DNA of 64,000 nucleotides from Paenibacillus_AB hodogayensis (GCF_039536325.1 NZ_BAAAYO010000010.1:496001-560000); one strand, 5' to 3'; shown: positions 32,354 to 42,013, numbered from the stretch's first letter. Numbers and translations: made by a program. The notes: a model not told the origin generated them from the letters alone.

Positions 32354-33769
32354 TTATTGCACCCTGATTGCCCCGAGCAACTCGTTTTCCGCGAACAGCG
32401 CCTGCATAAGCGCCGACTGCGCGGCCCACAGAAACGCCGGCGACGGATTTTTCTTGTACTCGTCCATGGACGTGACGGCGGTGCTCATCGCGGTGCCCCA
32501 TTTTTGCAGCATTGCCTTTTGCTCCTGGGCGAGCCCCGCTCCGAACGAACCGCTCGCGCCTGTCCATGCTTGATGGGAGGTATGAATCGACTGAAGGGTC
32601 GAATCGTCGATCGCCGCCGGCGTCTTCTCCTTCAAGCGGGCTGTAGTGAAATTGGCGATCGTCTGGAGCAGCTTGCGGTTCTGCGCGAAAAATTGCTCGG
32701 GCGCCCCGGTCTGCTCGCCGGACCATCTGACCTTATCCGCCGCCGGCAGCGTGATCGGCTTCAAAAACAGCTCCATCTGCTGCTCCTTGAGCGTCTGGCT
32801 TAACGCCAGAGCATCGTCTCGGCTGGGGGACATGCCGACGTATACGTAAAATTTGTCGGACGGCTGCACGAAAGCGGCAAGCCCCTTTTTCTTCAGCTCG
32901 GCTACCGCAGCGTCAGCCCCTTGCTGATTGGAAAAAACGCCGTTTTGCAGCAGCGTATACGATTGCTCGGCGATTTTGGCCGATACGGAGGCAGCCGCTG
33001 CGGAGGCAGCCGGAGCCGCCGGCTCCTTGGCGCCGGACGACGCCGCTGCCGAGTCGGGCTGCTTCGTCTGCGGATTCGTCCCGGCGACCTGCTGCTTGCC
33101 TGTCGCTTCAGGGACGCCGGGAAGCTGATCCTCACCTCCGAACATCGACAATACGAAGAAACCGATCAATACGCCGGTAGCGACCGCCCCTGTGACCGAC
33201 GCAACGATTTTCAACCAAGGGGTAACGGGATTCCGTTCGTGACCGGTACGAATCGTGGTGACCGGCCGGTTGTTACGATCGTAACGATCGTAACGGTCGT
33301 AACCTCCGGGCAGTTGTCCAGGATCGTACTCCTGATCCACGATAGGTCCCTCCCGCTCGACGGGATAACGATCCCGGTTGCGTTCCCTCTCCCGCTCCTG
33401 CTTGCGTTCCCGGTATGGTTCCCGGACGGGCTCGGGGCGGCGCTCTTCGCGATGCTCCGTATGCTCGGCTTCGCGAATCATCCGCTCCACCCGTTCGGTC
33501 TCGGCTTCGAACGGGCTTTTCCAAGCGCCGAAATCGGTCGTGAACTGGTTAAGCGGACCCGTATCGAATATTTCATCGCGCCGCTTCTCTGCGCGAGGCT
33601 CCGGACGCACGGACGGCTCCGCGCGGTAGACGTCCTCGGGACCCGGCAGACGCGTGTCCTCCACGACGGTAAACTCTTCTTTCGATAAAGGGATAACCGG
33701 TCTGGGTTCCCTGCGGACCGTATCCCGTCCCGGCTCGTCGAATCGGTACGTAATTCTCGCCTTGTTCAT
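32354..33769 (-). CDS. SPOR-domain membrane protein
   Basis: A 471-residue bitopic protein. The N-terminal 190 residues are highly charged and probably cytoplasmic, with ERERERNRDRYP and GGYDRYDRYDRNN low-complexity runs. A membrane segment lies at about 198-220 (VASVTGAVATGVLIGFFVLS), followed by an Ala/Ser/Pro linker, then a SPOR-like domain (about 265-345, YTLLQNGVFSNQQGADAAV and FYVYVGMSPSRDDA) that would bind denuded glycan at septa. The last 120 residues are helical and unassigned. Start at MNKARITYRF, with GGAGTGA seven bases upstream. It is the last gene after valS-folC-murC and may act in division or engulfment. Confidence 0.82.
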   Translation of the reverse strand: MNKARITYRFDEPGRDTVRREPRPVIPLSKEEFTVVEDTRLPGPEDVYRAEPSVRPEPRAEKRRDEIFDTGPLNQFTTDFGAWKSPFEAETERVERMIREAEHTEHREERRPEPVREPYRERKQERERERNRDRYPVEREGPIVDQEYDPGQLPGGYDRYDRYDRNNRPVTTIRTGHERNPVTPWLKIVASVTGAVATGVLIGFFVLSMFGGEDQLPGVPEATGKQQVAGTNPQTKQPDSAAASSGAKEPAAPAASAAAASVSAKIAEQSYTLLQNGVFSNQQGADAAVAELKKKGLAAFVQPSDKFYVYVGMSPSRDDALALSQTLKEQQMELFLKPITLPAADKVRWSGEQTGAPEQFFAQNRKLLQTIANFTTARLKEKTPAAIDDSTLQSIHTSHQAWTGASGSFGAGLAQEQKAMLQKWGTAMSTAVTSMDEYKKNPSPAFLWAAQSALMQALFAENELLGAIRVQ

Positions 33770-33963
33770 GCCCGGTTCACTCCTTGTCCCTGAAAACTGC
33801 TTGTTCTCATCTGTATGCGGGACAGGCGGGCAATATGACAGTATCATGCGTTTCCGGCGGCAACAAAAAGAAACCGATTCCCTTTCGGGCTATCGGCCTC
33901 CGTCTGGTCTCTTCATAGGCAGTATGGCTTACGAGCAGAGCCGCCGTTTGGCGGCCGCGACCG

Positions 33964-35358
33964 TCAGCCTTCCCGTTCGGCAAGCGCTTTGGCAAGGGCG
34001 TGGGACGCCTTCCAAATGTCGCCCGCGCCCATCGTCAGCACCAGATCTCCGCTGCGGACGAAACTTAGAAGAAAAGCGAGCACTTCGTTCACGGACGAAA
34101 TATGGCGTACATGGCTGTTGCTGTTCAGCCGGATCAGCTCCACCAGCTTCTCCGAACTGATTCCTTCGATCTGCCGCTCTCCGGCCGGCGAATAAATATC
34201 GGCGATAACGACTTCGTCCGCTTCTCCGAACGCGCGGCTAAACTGCTCGAACAAAAAATACGTCCGCGTATACCGCTGCGGCTGGAACACCGCGATAATC
34301 CGCTTGCCGGTCGCCTTCGCCGCCCCGATCGTGGCTACGATTTCCGTCGGATGATGCGCGTAATCGTCGATGACGAGGATGCCTCCGGATTCGCCCAGCA
34401 CCTGAAAGCGCCGCTTCGCGCCGCGGAACAGCTTGATCGCCGCGGCGAAGTCGGCGAACGGAATGCCCGCCTCGCGGCAGACGATGAAGGCGGCAAGCGC
34501 ATTGTATACGTTATAGCGTCCCGGAACGGACAGCTCCAGCGTACCGAGCGTCACGCCGCCGTGACTGACCTCGAACGACACGCGCCGGTCCCCGAGCTTG
34601 ACGTTCAGGGCGCGGTAGTCGGCTTCCCGATCCAGGCCGTACGTCAATGTCGTGCCTGGAGCCGCGGTGGCGACAACCTCGCGCACTTCGGGGTCGTCGA
34701 TGCAGACGACCGCCTTGCCGCCCTCGGTCACCTGTCCCAAAAACTGGGCGTACGCCTGCTTCAGCTTATTGAAATCGCCATCGTAATTTTCCAGATGGTC
34801 GGCTTCGATATTGGTCACGATCGCGTACTGCGGCCTGTACCGCAAAAACGAACCGTCGCTTTCGTCGGCCTCGGCGACGACATAATCGCCGGAGCCCGCC
34901 TTGGCGTTGCTGCCGACATTCATAATCTCCCCGCCGATAATATAGGTCGGATCGAGCCCGCACTCCTCCATGACGAGGGAAATCATCGACGTCGTCGTCG
35001 TTTTGCCGTGCGCCCCGGCGACGGCGACGCCTTTGCGCGACTCCATCAGCCTGGCCAGCATCTGCGAGCGGTGCAGGATCGGAATGTTCAGCCGCTCGGC
35101 TTCCGCCATCTCCACGTTGTCCCCGGACAAGGCCGTCGAATAGACGACGACATCCGCCCCCCGGACGTGACTGGCCGCATGGCCGATAAACACCTTGGCT
35201 CCCTTGGCCGCCAGCTTGTCGGTCAGCTCCTGTCTCGTCAAATCCGATCCCGTCACTTTGAAGCCCATCTCCAGCATCACTTTGGCAATCGCGCTCATCC
35301 CGTAGCCGCCTATACCGATAAAATGCACCTGCTCCGTCGTATTCACACTCACGCTCAC
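33964..35358 (-). CDS. murC: UDP-N-acetylmuramate--L-alanine ligase
   Basis: MurC adds L-alanine to UDP-MurNAc, the first peptide step of wall precursor synthesis. The 464-residue protein has the N-terminal Rossmann motif FIGIGGYGMSAIAKV, the ATP loop VAGAHGKTTTTSM near 110, EADESDGSFL near 170, the HPTEI motif (DDYAHHPTEIVAT) and the C-terminal domain. The start is GTG, overlapping the folC stop in GTGA, so translation is coupled. murE lies 18 kb away in a different context. Confidence 0.97.
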   Translation of the reverse strand: MSVSVNTTEQVHFIGIGGYGMSAIAKVMLEMGFKVTGSDLTRQELTDKLAAKGAKVFIGHAASHVRGADVVVYSTALSGDNVEMAEAERLNIPILHRSQMLARLMESRKGVAVAGAHGKTTTTSMISLVMEECGLDPTYIIGGEIMNVGSNAKAGSGDYVVAEADESDGSFLRYRPQYAIVTNIEADHLENYDGDFNKLKQAYAQFLGQVTEGGKAVVCIDDPEVREVVATAAPGTTLTYGLDREADYRALNVKLGDRRVSFEVSHGGVTLGTLELSVPGRYNVYNALAAFIVCREAGIPFADFAAAIKLFRGAKRRFQVLGESGGILVIDDYAHHPTEIVATIGAAKATGKRIIAVFQPQRYTRTYFLFEQFSRAFGEADEVVIADIYSPAGERQIEGISSEKLVELIRLNSNSHVRHISSVNEVLAFLLSFVRSGDLVLTMGAGDIWKASHALAKALAEREG

Positions 35359-36731
35359 CAGCCTTTGTCAGAATCTTTGCGGTACAGCATCCAGGATCGC
35401 ACATCGGAGATCAGATAGAGCGTGCCTGTCACGACGGCCAGGTCGCCTTCGCGGTCCGTACGTTCCGTCAGCAGACGAAGCGCCGTCTTCCAATCCGGCT
35501 CCACGGTAATATCCAGCGACAGATTCAGCTCCTTCAGCATATCGCGGGCCAGGCCGGCCAATGCCTCCGCCTCCGCTTTCTTGAAGAAGTCGGGCTCGGT
35601 CACGATCAGGGAATCGGCCAGCGGCAGCAAATGCCGCAGCACGCCCTCATGCTGCTTGGTCGGCATCATGGCAATCATCATATGCAGCTTGTCGTACCGG
35701 TAGACGGTGCTCAACGCTTCCGCCAGCGTCTCCGCTCCTTCCGGATTGTGCGCGCCGTCCAGCAGCACGCGCGGATCGCGGCTAACCATCTCCAGCCTTC
35801 CCGGCCACTGCGCCGAGCTCATGCCTTGCCGGAACGGCTCCTCGTCCAGCACGACGGCATAATACTGCCGCAGCACTTCCAGCGTCATCAGGGCGACGGC
35901 CGCATTTTTCAACTGATGAGCCCCGTTAAGCGTAATGTCGATATCGTCAAGCCGGCGGAACGGTCCCGAGAAGCGGAGCGTCTGCCGATCGAGATCGGAG
36001 CGGACCGGCTCGAAGCGGAATTGCTCGTTCATCAGATAGAGCGTGCTCTTGCGCTCAGCCGCCGCCCGGCGAATCGACTCGATCGCCTCGGGCTGCTCAA
36101 CCGCGCTGACGACAGGCACCCCGGGCTTGATAATACCGGCCTTCTCTTCGGCCACCTGCGCGAGCGTCTCGCCCAATATTTCCATATGATCGTGACCTAC
36201 GTTCGTAATGACCGATACGATAGGCGTCACGACATTGGTCGAATCGAGACGGCCGCCAAGGCCGGTTTCCCATACGACGAAGTCCGGGTACGCCTCCTTA
36301 GCGAAGTACAGCACGGCCAGCACCGTCGACACTTCGAACATCGTTGGGGCTCCCCATTCGGTTTCGGCGATTTCGTCGAAAATCGGCTTGATTTCATTGA
36401 CGAGCGCAAGCAGCGAATCGTCCCCGATGTCACGGCCGTTGTATTGAATCCGGTTCTGGTACCGTTCGATAAAAGGAGAAGTGAACGTCCCCACGTCATA
36501 CCCGCACGCGATCAGCGTTTTCGTCAAAAAGGCGCACGTGGAGCCTTTGCCGTTCGTTCCGGCCACATGGATAAATTTCAGCCGTCTTTGCGGAAAACCG
36601 AGCTTCTCCATAAACAGTTCCATCCGCTTCATCCCCGGACGAATGCCGAATTTCATCCTGCCCGTTATCCAACTTACCGCTTCGTCCGCCGTCCGGAAAG
36701 CCGCCTGCGCGGCATCGGTCGCTCCATTCAT
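35355..36731 (-). CDS. folC: Folylpolyglutamate / dihydrofolate synthase
   Basis: FolC adds glutamate to dihydropteroate and to folates. The 458-residue Mur-ligase relative has HVAGTNGKGSTCAFL near 57, TSPFIERYQNRIQYNG (folate loop), WETGLGGRLDSTNVV, NVGHDHMEILG and the C-terminal LDGAHNPEG. The third residue-group ATG (36731) is preferred because AAAGGG lies nine bases upstream. It overlaps murC by four bases and follows valS, the order seen in Bacillus. Confidence 0.96.
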   Translation of the reverse strand: MNGATDAAQAAFRTADEAVSWITGRMKFGIRPGMKRMELFMEKLGFPQRRLKFIHVAGTNGKGSTCAFLTKTLIACGYDVGTFTSPFIERYQNRIQYNGRDIGDDSLLALVNEIKPIFDEIAETEWGAPTMFEVSTVLAVLYFAKEAYPDFVVWETGLGGRLDSTNVVTPIVSVITNVGHDHMEILGETLAQVAEEKAGIIKPGVPVVSAVEQPEAIESIRRAAAERKSTLYLMNEQFRFEPVRSDLDRQTLRFSGPFRRLDDIDITLNGAHQLKNAAVALMTLEVLRQYYAVVLDEEPFRQGMSSAQWPGRLEMVSRDPRVLLDGAHNPEGAETLAEALSTVYRYDKLHMMIAMMPTKQHEGVLRHLLPLADSLIVTEPDFFKKAEAEALAGLARDMLKELNLSLDITVEPDWKTALRLLTERTDREGDLAVVTGTLYLISDVRSWMLYRKDSDKGW

Positions 36732-36795
36732 ACGTCTCATCCCTTTAATATATGAATTTGGTCCGTGAAATTGATAGTCATCGGTCCATTTCCGG

Positions 36796-36833
36796 AAAAC
36801 GGCCTGAGGAGCGCCCTCGCTCCCCAGACCGTT
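36796..36833 (-). terminator. Terminator after valS
   Basis: On the minus strand AACGGTCTGGGGAGCG-AGGG-CGCTCCTCAGGCCGTT is followed by TTCC. The stem is about 16 bp with G-U pairs. It separates valS from folC, though the weak T tail may let part of the transcript through. Confidence 0.7.
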
Positions 36834-36902
36834 CCGTCTGCCTATCGTTTCGGAGGCCGCCCATGCAGCCGGGTATTCAACATCGCGTGCAATGCCCTTG
36901 GA

Positions 36903-39578
36903 TTACCCTTTCAGCTCGGCAAGGCGCGCTAGCACCTTCTCCCGCTTCTCGGCGTAATCGTGCATCTTCGCTTTCTCCTCCTCGATTACCTTGGCCGGCG
37001 CTTTGGCGACAAAGCCTTCGTTGGACAGCTTCTTCTCCACGCGCTGCACTTCTGCGGTGAGCGTCTGCACTTCCTTCTCCAGCCGCGCCAGCTCCTGCGC
37101 GATGTCGATCAGCCCGGCCAGCGGCAGGAACAGCTCCGCACCCGTCACGACGGCGGTCATCGCCTTCTCCGGATGGGCAAGCGACGTGCCCAGCTCGAAG
37201 CTGGACGTATTGCAGAAGCGGCGGATATATTCTTCATTGCGCTGCAGGATGGACAGCGTCTCTTCGCCGGACGGACGAATAGCCAGCTCGATCTTCTTGC
37301 TCATCGGCACGTTCACTTCGGCCCGGATATTGCGCACCGCCCGGATCACATCCATCAACAGGTTCATCTCCGCCACGGCGTCGGGAGCCTCCAGCTTGGC
37401 GTCGTAAACCGGCCATTCGGCCAGGACGATCGTGTCGCCTTCGTGAGGCAGATGCTGCCAGATTTCTTCGCTGATAAACGGCATGAACGGATGGATCAAC
37501 CGCTGCGTGCGGTCCAGCACGTAAGCGAGCACGGACTGCGTCGTCTTCTTGCCCGCGGCGTCCTCCCCGTACAGCGACAGCTTGGCGAACTCGATATACC
37601 AGTCGCACAGATCGTCCCAGATGAAGTTGTATAGCACCCGTCCCGTTTCGCCGAATTCGTAGATGTCCATCAGCCGCGTCACTTCCGCAGCCGTTTCGTT
37701 CAGCCGGTGCAAAATCCAGCGGTCCGCCGTGCGCAGCTCCCCGCCAAGGTCGATATCCGCAGCCGAGAAGCCTTCCAGATTCATAAGCGCGAAGCGCGAG
37801 GCGTTCCATATTTTGTTGGCAAAATTGCGGGCTTGCTCTACCCGTTCCCAACGGAAACGCAAATCCTGACCCGGCGTGCTGCTTGTGGACAGCATGTAAC
37901 GCATGGCGTCGGCGCCATACTTCTCGATGACTTCGAGCGGGTCGACCCCGTTGCCAAGCGACTTGGACATTTTACGGCCCTCCGAATCGCGGACGAGACC
38001 GTGAATGAGCACGTCTTTGAACGGTATTTGGCCAGTGAATTCGAGCGAGCTGAAAATCATCCGCGACACCCAGAACGGAATGATGTCATACCCCGTAACG
38101 AGCAGGCTCGTCGGGAAATATTTGCGCTTTTCGGCCGTATCGTCCGGCCAGCCGAGCGTGGAGAACGGCCAGAGCGCGGAGCTGAACCAGGTATCCAATA
38201 CGTCCTCGTCCTGCTTCAAATGCGTTCCTCCGCAATGCGAACACGCCGTCGCGTCTTCCCGGGCAACCGTGATGCCGTCGCAATCGTCGCAATACCATGC
38301 CGGGATGCGGTGCCCCCACCACAACTGACGCGAGATGCACCAGTCGCGGACGTTCTCCATCCATTGCAAGTACGATCTTTCGAACCGATCCGGGACAAAA
38401 TTCGCGCCCGCGCCGGACTTCTGCGCTTCGATCGCCTTTTCCGCCAGAGGCTTCATGTTGACGAACCATTGCGTGGACAAGAACGGCTCGACAACCGCGC
38501 CCGTCCGCTCGCTGTGACCGACCTGATGGACGTGCTCCTCGATTTTGAGCAATACGCCCTGGTCTTTCAAATCCTGCACGAGCTTTTTGCGGCAGTCGAA
38601 TCGGTCCATTCCTTGGTACGGGCCGGCGTTCGCATTCATGACGCCGGACTCGTCCATGACGAGAATCCGCGGCAGTTCATGGCGCTCGCCTACCTCGAAG
38701 TCGTTCGGATCGTGAGCCGGCGTAATTTTGACGGCGCCGCTTCCGAATTCCTTGTCTACGTATTCGTCCGCAACAACCGGAATTTCCCGGCCGACAATCG
38801 GCAAAATCAGCATTTTGCCGATCATGTCCCGGTAACGCTCGTCATCCGGATGAACGGCGACCGCCGTATCCCCGAGCATCGTCTCGGGACGAGTGGTAGC
38901 AACCGTAATATGGCCGCTTCCGTCCTTCAGCGGGTACTGGAGATGGTACAGTCCCCCTTGAACCTCCTTATGCTCGACCTCGATATCGGACAGCGCCGTA
39001 CGAGCCACCGGGTCCCAGTTAATAATCCGTTTGCCGCGGTAAATGAGCCCTTTCTCGTAATACTGGACGAACACTTCGCGAACCGCGCGGGACAGCCCTT
39101 CGTCCAGCGTAAAGCGCTCGCGGGAGTAGTCGAGCGAGAAGCCCACTTTGGCCCATTGCTCGTGGATCGTGTTCGCATACAGTTCTTTCCATTCCCATAC
39201 TTTCTCGAGGAACGCTTCCCGGCCCAGATCATGTCTCGACAAGCCTTCGCCGCGCAGCTTCTGCTCCACCTTCGTTTGCGTGGAAATGCCGGCATGGTCC
39301 GTCCCCGGTAACCACAATGCGTCGAAGCCTTGCATCCGCTTCATGCGGATCATAATGTCCTGGAGCGTGCAGTCGAGAGCGTGGCCGATATGCAGCATCC
39401 CCGTTACGTTCGGGGGCGGGATCACGATGGTATAGGGCTGGGCGTCCGGACGCTTGCCCGCTGCGAACACGTTATGCTCCAGCCAGTAAGCGTACCATTT
39501 CGCTTCGGCCGCCTTCGGGTCGTACGTGGTCGGCATAGATACCGACGAAGTCGATTTCGTTTCCTGCAATTCCGTCAT
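36903..39578 (-). CDS. valS: Valyl-tRNA synthetase
   Basis: ValRS charges tRNA-Val. The 891-residue class Ia enzyme has the HIGH-type signature PPPNVTGMLHIGHALDCT near 60, a CP1 editing domain (about 165-350), zinc-binding-like CDDC...CSHCGG near 415-440, GRKMSKSLGNGVDP near 530, an anticodon-binding domain and a C-terminal coiled coil (LARLEKEVQTLTAEVQRVE). The start with GGGAGG nine bases upstream is used; 26 extra upstream codons lie in the leader. It is controlled by the T-box upstream. Confidence 0.98.
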   Translation of the reverse strand: MTELQETKSTSSVSMPTTYDPKAAEAKWYAYWLEHNVFAAGKRPDAQPYTIVIPPPNVTGMLHIGHALDCTLQDIMIRMKRMQGFDALWLPGTDHAGISTQTKVEQKLRGEGLSRHDLGREAFLEKVWEWKELYANTIHEQWAKVGFSLDYSRERFTLDEGLSRAVREVFVQYYEKGLIYRGKRIINWDPVARTALSDIEVEHKEVQGGLYHLQYPLKDGSGHITVATTRPETMLGDTAVAVHPDDERYRDMIGKMLILPIVGREIPVVADEYVDKEFGSGAVKITPAHDPNDFEVGERHELPRILVMDESGVMNANAGPYQGMDRFDCRKKLVQDLKDQGVLLKIEEHVHQVGHSERTGAVVEPFLSTQWFVNMKPLAEKAIEAQKSGAGANFVPDRFERSYLQWMENVRDWCISRQLWWGHRIPAWYCDDCDGITVAREDATACSHCGGTHLKQDEDVLDTWFSSALWPFSTLGWPDDTAEKRKYFPTSLLVTGYDIIPFWVSRMIFSSLEFTGQIPFKDVLIHGLVRDSEGRKMSKSLGNGVDPLEVIEKYGADAMRYMLSTSSTPGQDLRFRWERVEQARNFANKIWNASRFALMNLEGFSAADIDLGGELRTADRWILHRLNETAAEVTRLMDIYEFGETGRVLYNFIWDDLCDWYIEFAKLSLYGEDAAGKKTTQSVLAYVLDRTQRLIHPFMPFISEEIWQHLPHEGDTIVLAEWPVYDAKLEAPDAVAEMNLLMDVIRAVRNIRAEVNVPMSKKIELAIRPSGEETLSILQRNEEYIRRFCNTSSFELGTSLAHPEKAMTAVVTGAELFLPLAGLIDIAQELARLEKEVQTLTAEVQRVEKKLSNEGFVAKAPAKVIEEEKAKMHDYAEKREKVLARLAELKG

Positions 39579-39602
39579 GAACAACAACCTCCCGTTTCGT
39601 TC

Positions 39603-39990
39603 GCCGCCCACATGCAAGCGGCCAAAAAAAGAAAACAAAAAAGCCCTCCGCCGCAAAGGACGAAAGGCATTGCTTCCGTGGTACCACCTTTATTCCGCGC
39701 CGTTCCTACCGAAACAAACGCGACACTCGAGCAGATAACGGCTGCGGCCGGCCGGTTCTCCGTGCTGCCCAACATCCCGCGCAACGGCGGAGAACGATTG
39801 TGCGGCATGACCGGCGACTCCGGGGCGACTTCGACAGTTACAGCCTGCGGATCCTCACAGCGTCAAGCGGTCCGCTCTCTGAAGGTTTGGCTGCCTACTA
39901 CTCCCCTTCCAAGTCTTTGCTTATCAGATGGTCCCCTTCAATGCAGCGGAACCGGCGTCCAAGCCCTGTCTCCACTTTTGGGGTTACCCC
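39603..39990 (-). promoter_or_regulatory. Valine T-box riboswitch of valS
   Basis: The leader holds a Stem I with AGAGAGCGGACCGC and GCTGTGAGGATCCGC, and two GTC valine codons in the specifier-loop region (39833-39835 and 39827-39829). The T-box core AAAGGTGGTACCACGGAAGC lies at about 39672-39691. A terminator with a 10-bp stem (GCCTTTCGTC...GGCGGAGGGC) and a TTTTTTGTTTTCTTTTTTT tail follows. Uncharged tRNA-Val should pair with the specifier and the T-box bulge and prevent termination, raising ValRS. Confidence 0.95.
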
Positions 39991-39991
39991 T

Positions 39992-40020
39992 ATATTAAAC
40001 ATTTTGCGCGGTTCAGTCAA
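39992..40020 (-). promoter_or_regulatory. Sigma-A promoter of the valS T-box transcript
   Basis: On the minus strand TTGACT (40015-40020), 17 bases, TAATAT (39992-39997). Transcription would start near 39985, just before the GGGGTAACCCC leader hairpin. Confidence 0.8.
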
Positions 40021-40031
40021 TGAGCCATCCG

Positions 40032-40130
40032 CTAATCTCGCTTGAACATTTGCTTGGCGACGTAGATGACCACCGCGATCAAGGCCGTAATCCACAACGC
40101 CTGGTAAATGGATTGGACTGTCGATCCCAT
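40032..40130 (-). CDS. Small single-pass membrane protein (32 aa)
   Basis: ATG to TAG frame encoding MGSTVQSIYQALWITALI and then AVVIYVAKQMFKRD. It has an uncharged N terminus, one membrane helix (about residues 6-26) and a basic end (KRD). GGAGG lies five bases before the ATG. It sits between spoVID and the valS promoter, where Bacillus subtilis has ysxE. The hydrophobic pattern with positive C terminus and the ribosome site argue for a real gene, but no homologue is known to me. The function is unknown. Confidence 0.5.
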   Translation of the reverse strand: MGSTVQSIYQALWITALIAVVIYVAKQMFKRD

Positions 40131-40305
40131 GACGGCCTCCATTCGTCCGTATTTCCTTCGGCTCGACCTTATCATCAGCATATCCAATGGACGGGGCTTC
40201 ATACATATAGAACAGGAGGCAATCGGGGCGAACCGTCATACACGATGATACCGACAAGCTCGTCACCTTAGCCGGAACGATCCGAAACGAGGTGAAACGC
40301 GTTTT

Positions 40306-40470
40306 ATGGACAAATGGTGGTGGAAAATCCGGTATTCCGTCAAAGGGGTCCTCTTTCCGCTGATCTGCATTCAATTCGTGCGGACGCTGCTCTTGCCCAC
40401 CGGGCTGGACGTTTTCATTTTATTTGGCCTGTTTTTGCTCTATCTCGGCTTTTTGCTCAACGTCTACTGA
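40306..40470 (+). CDS. Small hydrophobic membrane protein (54 aa)
   Basis: A frame of 54 codons opening MDKWWWKIRYSVKGVLFPL and ending LGFLLNVY. It has a basic, Trp-rich cytoplasmic start followed by two hydrophobic stretches (about 15-31 and 35-52). GAGGTGA lies about ten bases before the ATG. The stop is twelve bases before a strong bidirectional hairpin, which makes a complete small transcription unit. It is convergent with spoVID. Function and family are unknown. Confidence 0.6.
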   Translation: MDKWWWKIRYSVKGVLFPLICIQFVRTLLLPTGLDVFILFGLFLLYLGFLLNVY

Positions 40471-40481
40471 GGCCATCCTGC

Positions 40482-40534
40482 AAAAAGAACGCGTCGCCGA
40501 CAGCCTGAGGGCCGAACGGGACGCGTTCTATTTT
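40482..40534. terminator. Convergent terminator of spoVID and the 54-aa gene
   Basis: AGAACGCGTC (40486-40495) pairs with GACGCGTTCT (40520-40529). The minus strand continues into TTTTT (40482-40486) and the plus strand into ATTTTC. Confidence 0.85.
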
Positions 40535-42013
40535 CTAAGGAATATACAAGATCTGGCCTTCGGACACTTCGGTATCGCTCAGGCTGTTGTGCAGGCGGAT
40601 TTCCTGCGGCTTGCGGTCGTATTTGCGCGCGATCGATTCCACCGTATCGTCCTTATGGACGATGCAGAGGCGCAGCGTGCGAAACTGCTGCTCTTCGTTG
40701 GCGGATAAAAACAAGTTTTTCCATTCCAGCACATCCGAGCCGCCCGTCTCCGCCACAGGCTCGGCTGCTGCCGCGCCCGGTTCGCCGCGCCATGACCTTC
40801 CTGACCGCGAAGCCGGAGCCCCCTGCGGTTCGGACGCCTTCTTGACCCGGTAATCGTCCGTTTTGCTCAAATACGATTTCAAATCGAACGCGGAGCCCCC
40901 CTCCGGCTTCTTGCTGCCGAAGGCGATCTTCATCTCGCCCTTCTCCGCCTCATCGGCGGCAGCCTCCACCGCCTCTTCCTGACCGCCGTCGTCAGTCGTC
41001 GTAGAAGCCGGGGCTCCATCATATTCATTCAAGGCCTCGTAGTCTTCAAAATTGTCGTCTGGAAGCTGATCGCGCGGCACCGGCAGCTGCGCGGAACTGG
41101 TTATGGCTGCGGACTCACTATCCGAAGCGGCTTGCTTCGGAGCGCTCCGTTCCGTCGCGGATTCCTGGAAGCGGGCTCGCTGCTGCTCCCTCCGGGCAAT
41201 CTCCGCTGCCTCCGCCTGTCTCTGCAGTTCCTCCAGTCGCGCGGTTTCGGCGGCTTCCTGCTGCTGGGCCTCGGCGGCTTCACCCTGGAGCGGCTCGCCC
41301 GGCTTCTTCAAGGCGCCTCCTTCAACGGCCTGTACGTTCTGGGGATACTGTTTCAGGAAATGGCTGCCCAGGCTTTCGGTCTTCTCGCCCGGCTTAAGCG
41401 AAGGTTCGCTTGCCTTGAACAACGGTACGGTTGCCTTGAGCGGAGCCTCGCTCGGCTTGGTCGCAGGTTCGCTCGGCTTGGGAACCGGCTCGCTCGCCAC
41501 GATCGCCTCGGGGTGCGGTTCGTAAAACTCGTTGCGGCCCGCCGCGGCACCCGGTTCTGCTCCGAACGTCTCGTCCGCCTTGGCCGTTTCATGCACGAAC
41601 AAGACCTCTTCTTCCTCCCGCCACGCTTCCGGATGTCCGGACAGCATTTCGATGCCGCCCAGAGATAATACGCCGGTCACGTTCAGGCTGCGCGAGGAGA
41701 GCAGATCGATATCGAAATTATCGATCTCCACCGTAATGTCGTCCACGCTTCGAATGCGATTGACCGGCAGCGTAATCTCCACCGGAATCGTATGCTCCAA
41801 CCGTTTCGTCTCGCGCGACTCGCCCTCCGCTTGTCCGGAATACGCGCCGACGAGCAGCAAGTACCCTTTTACTACCGCTTGATCCCCTTCGACGGTTACG
41901 CGAATTTGCGGGGTCAATTCGACCTCATCCAGTTCTTGTATCGCGGCTACGCTTGCCGGCAGATGAACCCGCTCGTAAATATCAAAGCGTAAGCCCGACT
42001 GCTGTTCGCTCAC
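40535..42013 (-). CDS. spoVID: Stage VI sporulation protein D (SpoVID)-like
   Basis: SpoVID guides coat proteins, SafA among them, around the forespore. The 492-residue protein has an N-terminal beta-rich domain (about 1-140, SGLRFDIYERVHLPASVAA), a long low-complexity middle rich in Glu, Ala, Lys and Pro with repeated KPSEP-like units, and a C-terminal LysM domain (about 445-492, CIVHKDDTVESIARKYDRK). The start is GTG with AAGGAGG six bases upstream. Its position next to the heme genes and valS repeats the Bacillus order. It is the likely partner of the SafA-like protein at 3.2-4.9 kb. Confidence 0.88.
   Translation of the reverse strand: MSEQQSGLRFDIYERVHLPASVAAIQELDEVELTPQIRVTVEGDQAVVKGYLLLVGAYSGQAEGESRETKRLEHTIPVEITLPVNRIRSVDDITVEIDNFDIDLLSSRSLNVTGVLSLGGIEMLSGHPEAWREEEEVLFVHETAKADETFGAEPGAAAGRNEFYEPHPEAIVASEPVPKPSEPATKPSEAPLKATVPLFKASEPSLKPGEKTESLGSHFLKQYPQNVQAVEGGALKKPGEPLQGEAAEAQQQEAAETARLEELQRQAEAAEIARREQQRARFQESATERSAPKQAASDSESAAITSSAQLPVPRDQLPDDNFEDYEALNEYDGAPASTTTDDGGQEEAVEAAADEAEKGEMKIAFGSKKPEGGSAFDLKSYLSKTDDYRVKKASEPQGAPASRSGRSWRGEPGAAAAEPVAETGGSDVLEWKNLFLSANEEQQFRTLRLCIVHKDDTVESIARKYDRKPQEIRLHNSLSDTEVSEGQILYIP

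Noticed and set aside
36903..39656. valS start 26 codons upstream
   Set aside because: The extra codons lie in the T-box terminator region; GGGAGG points to 39578.
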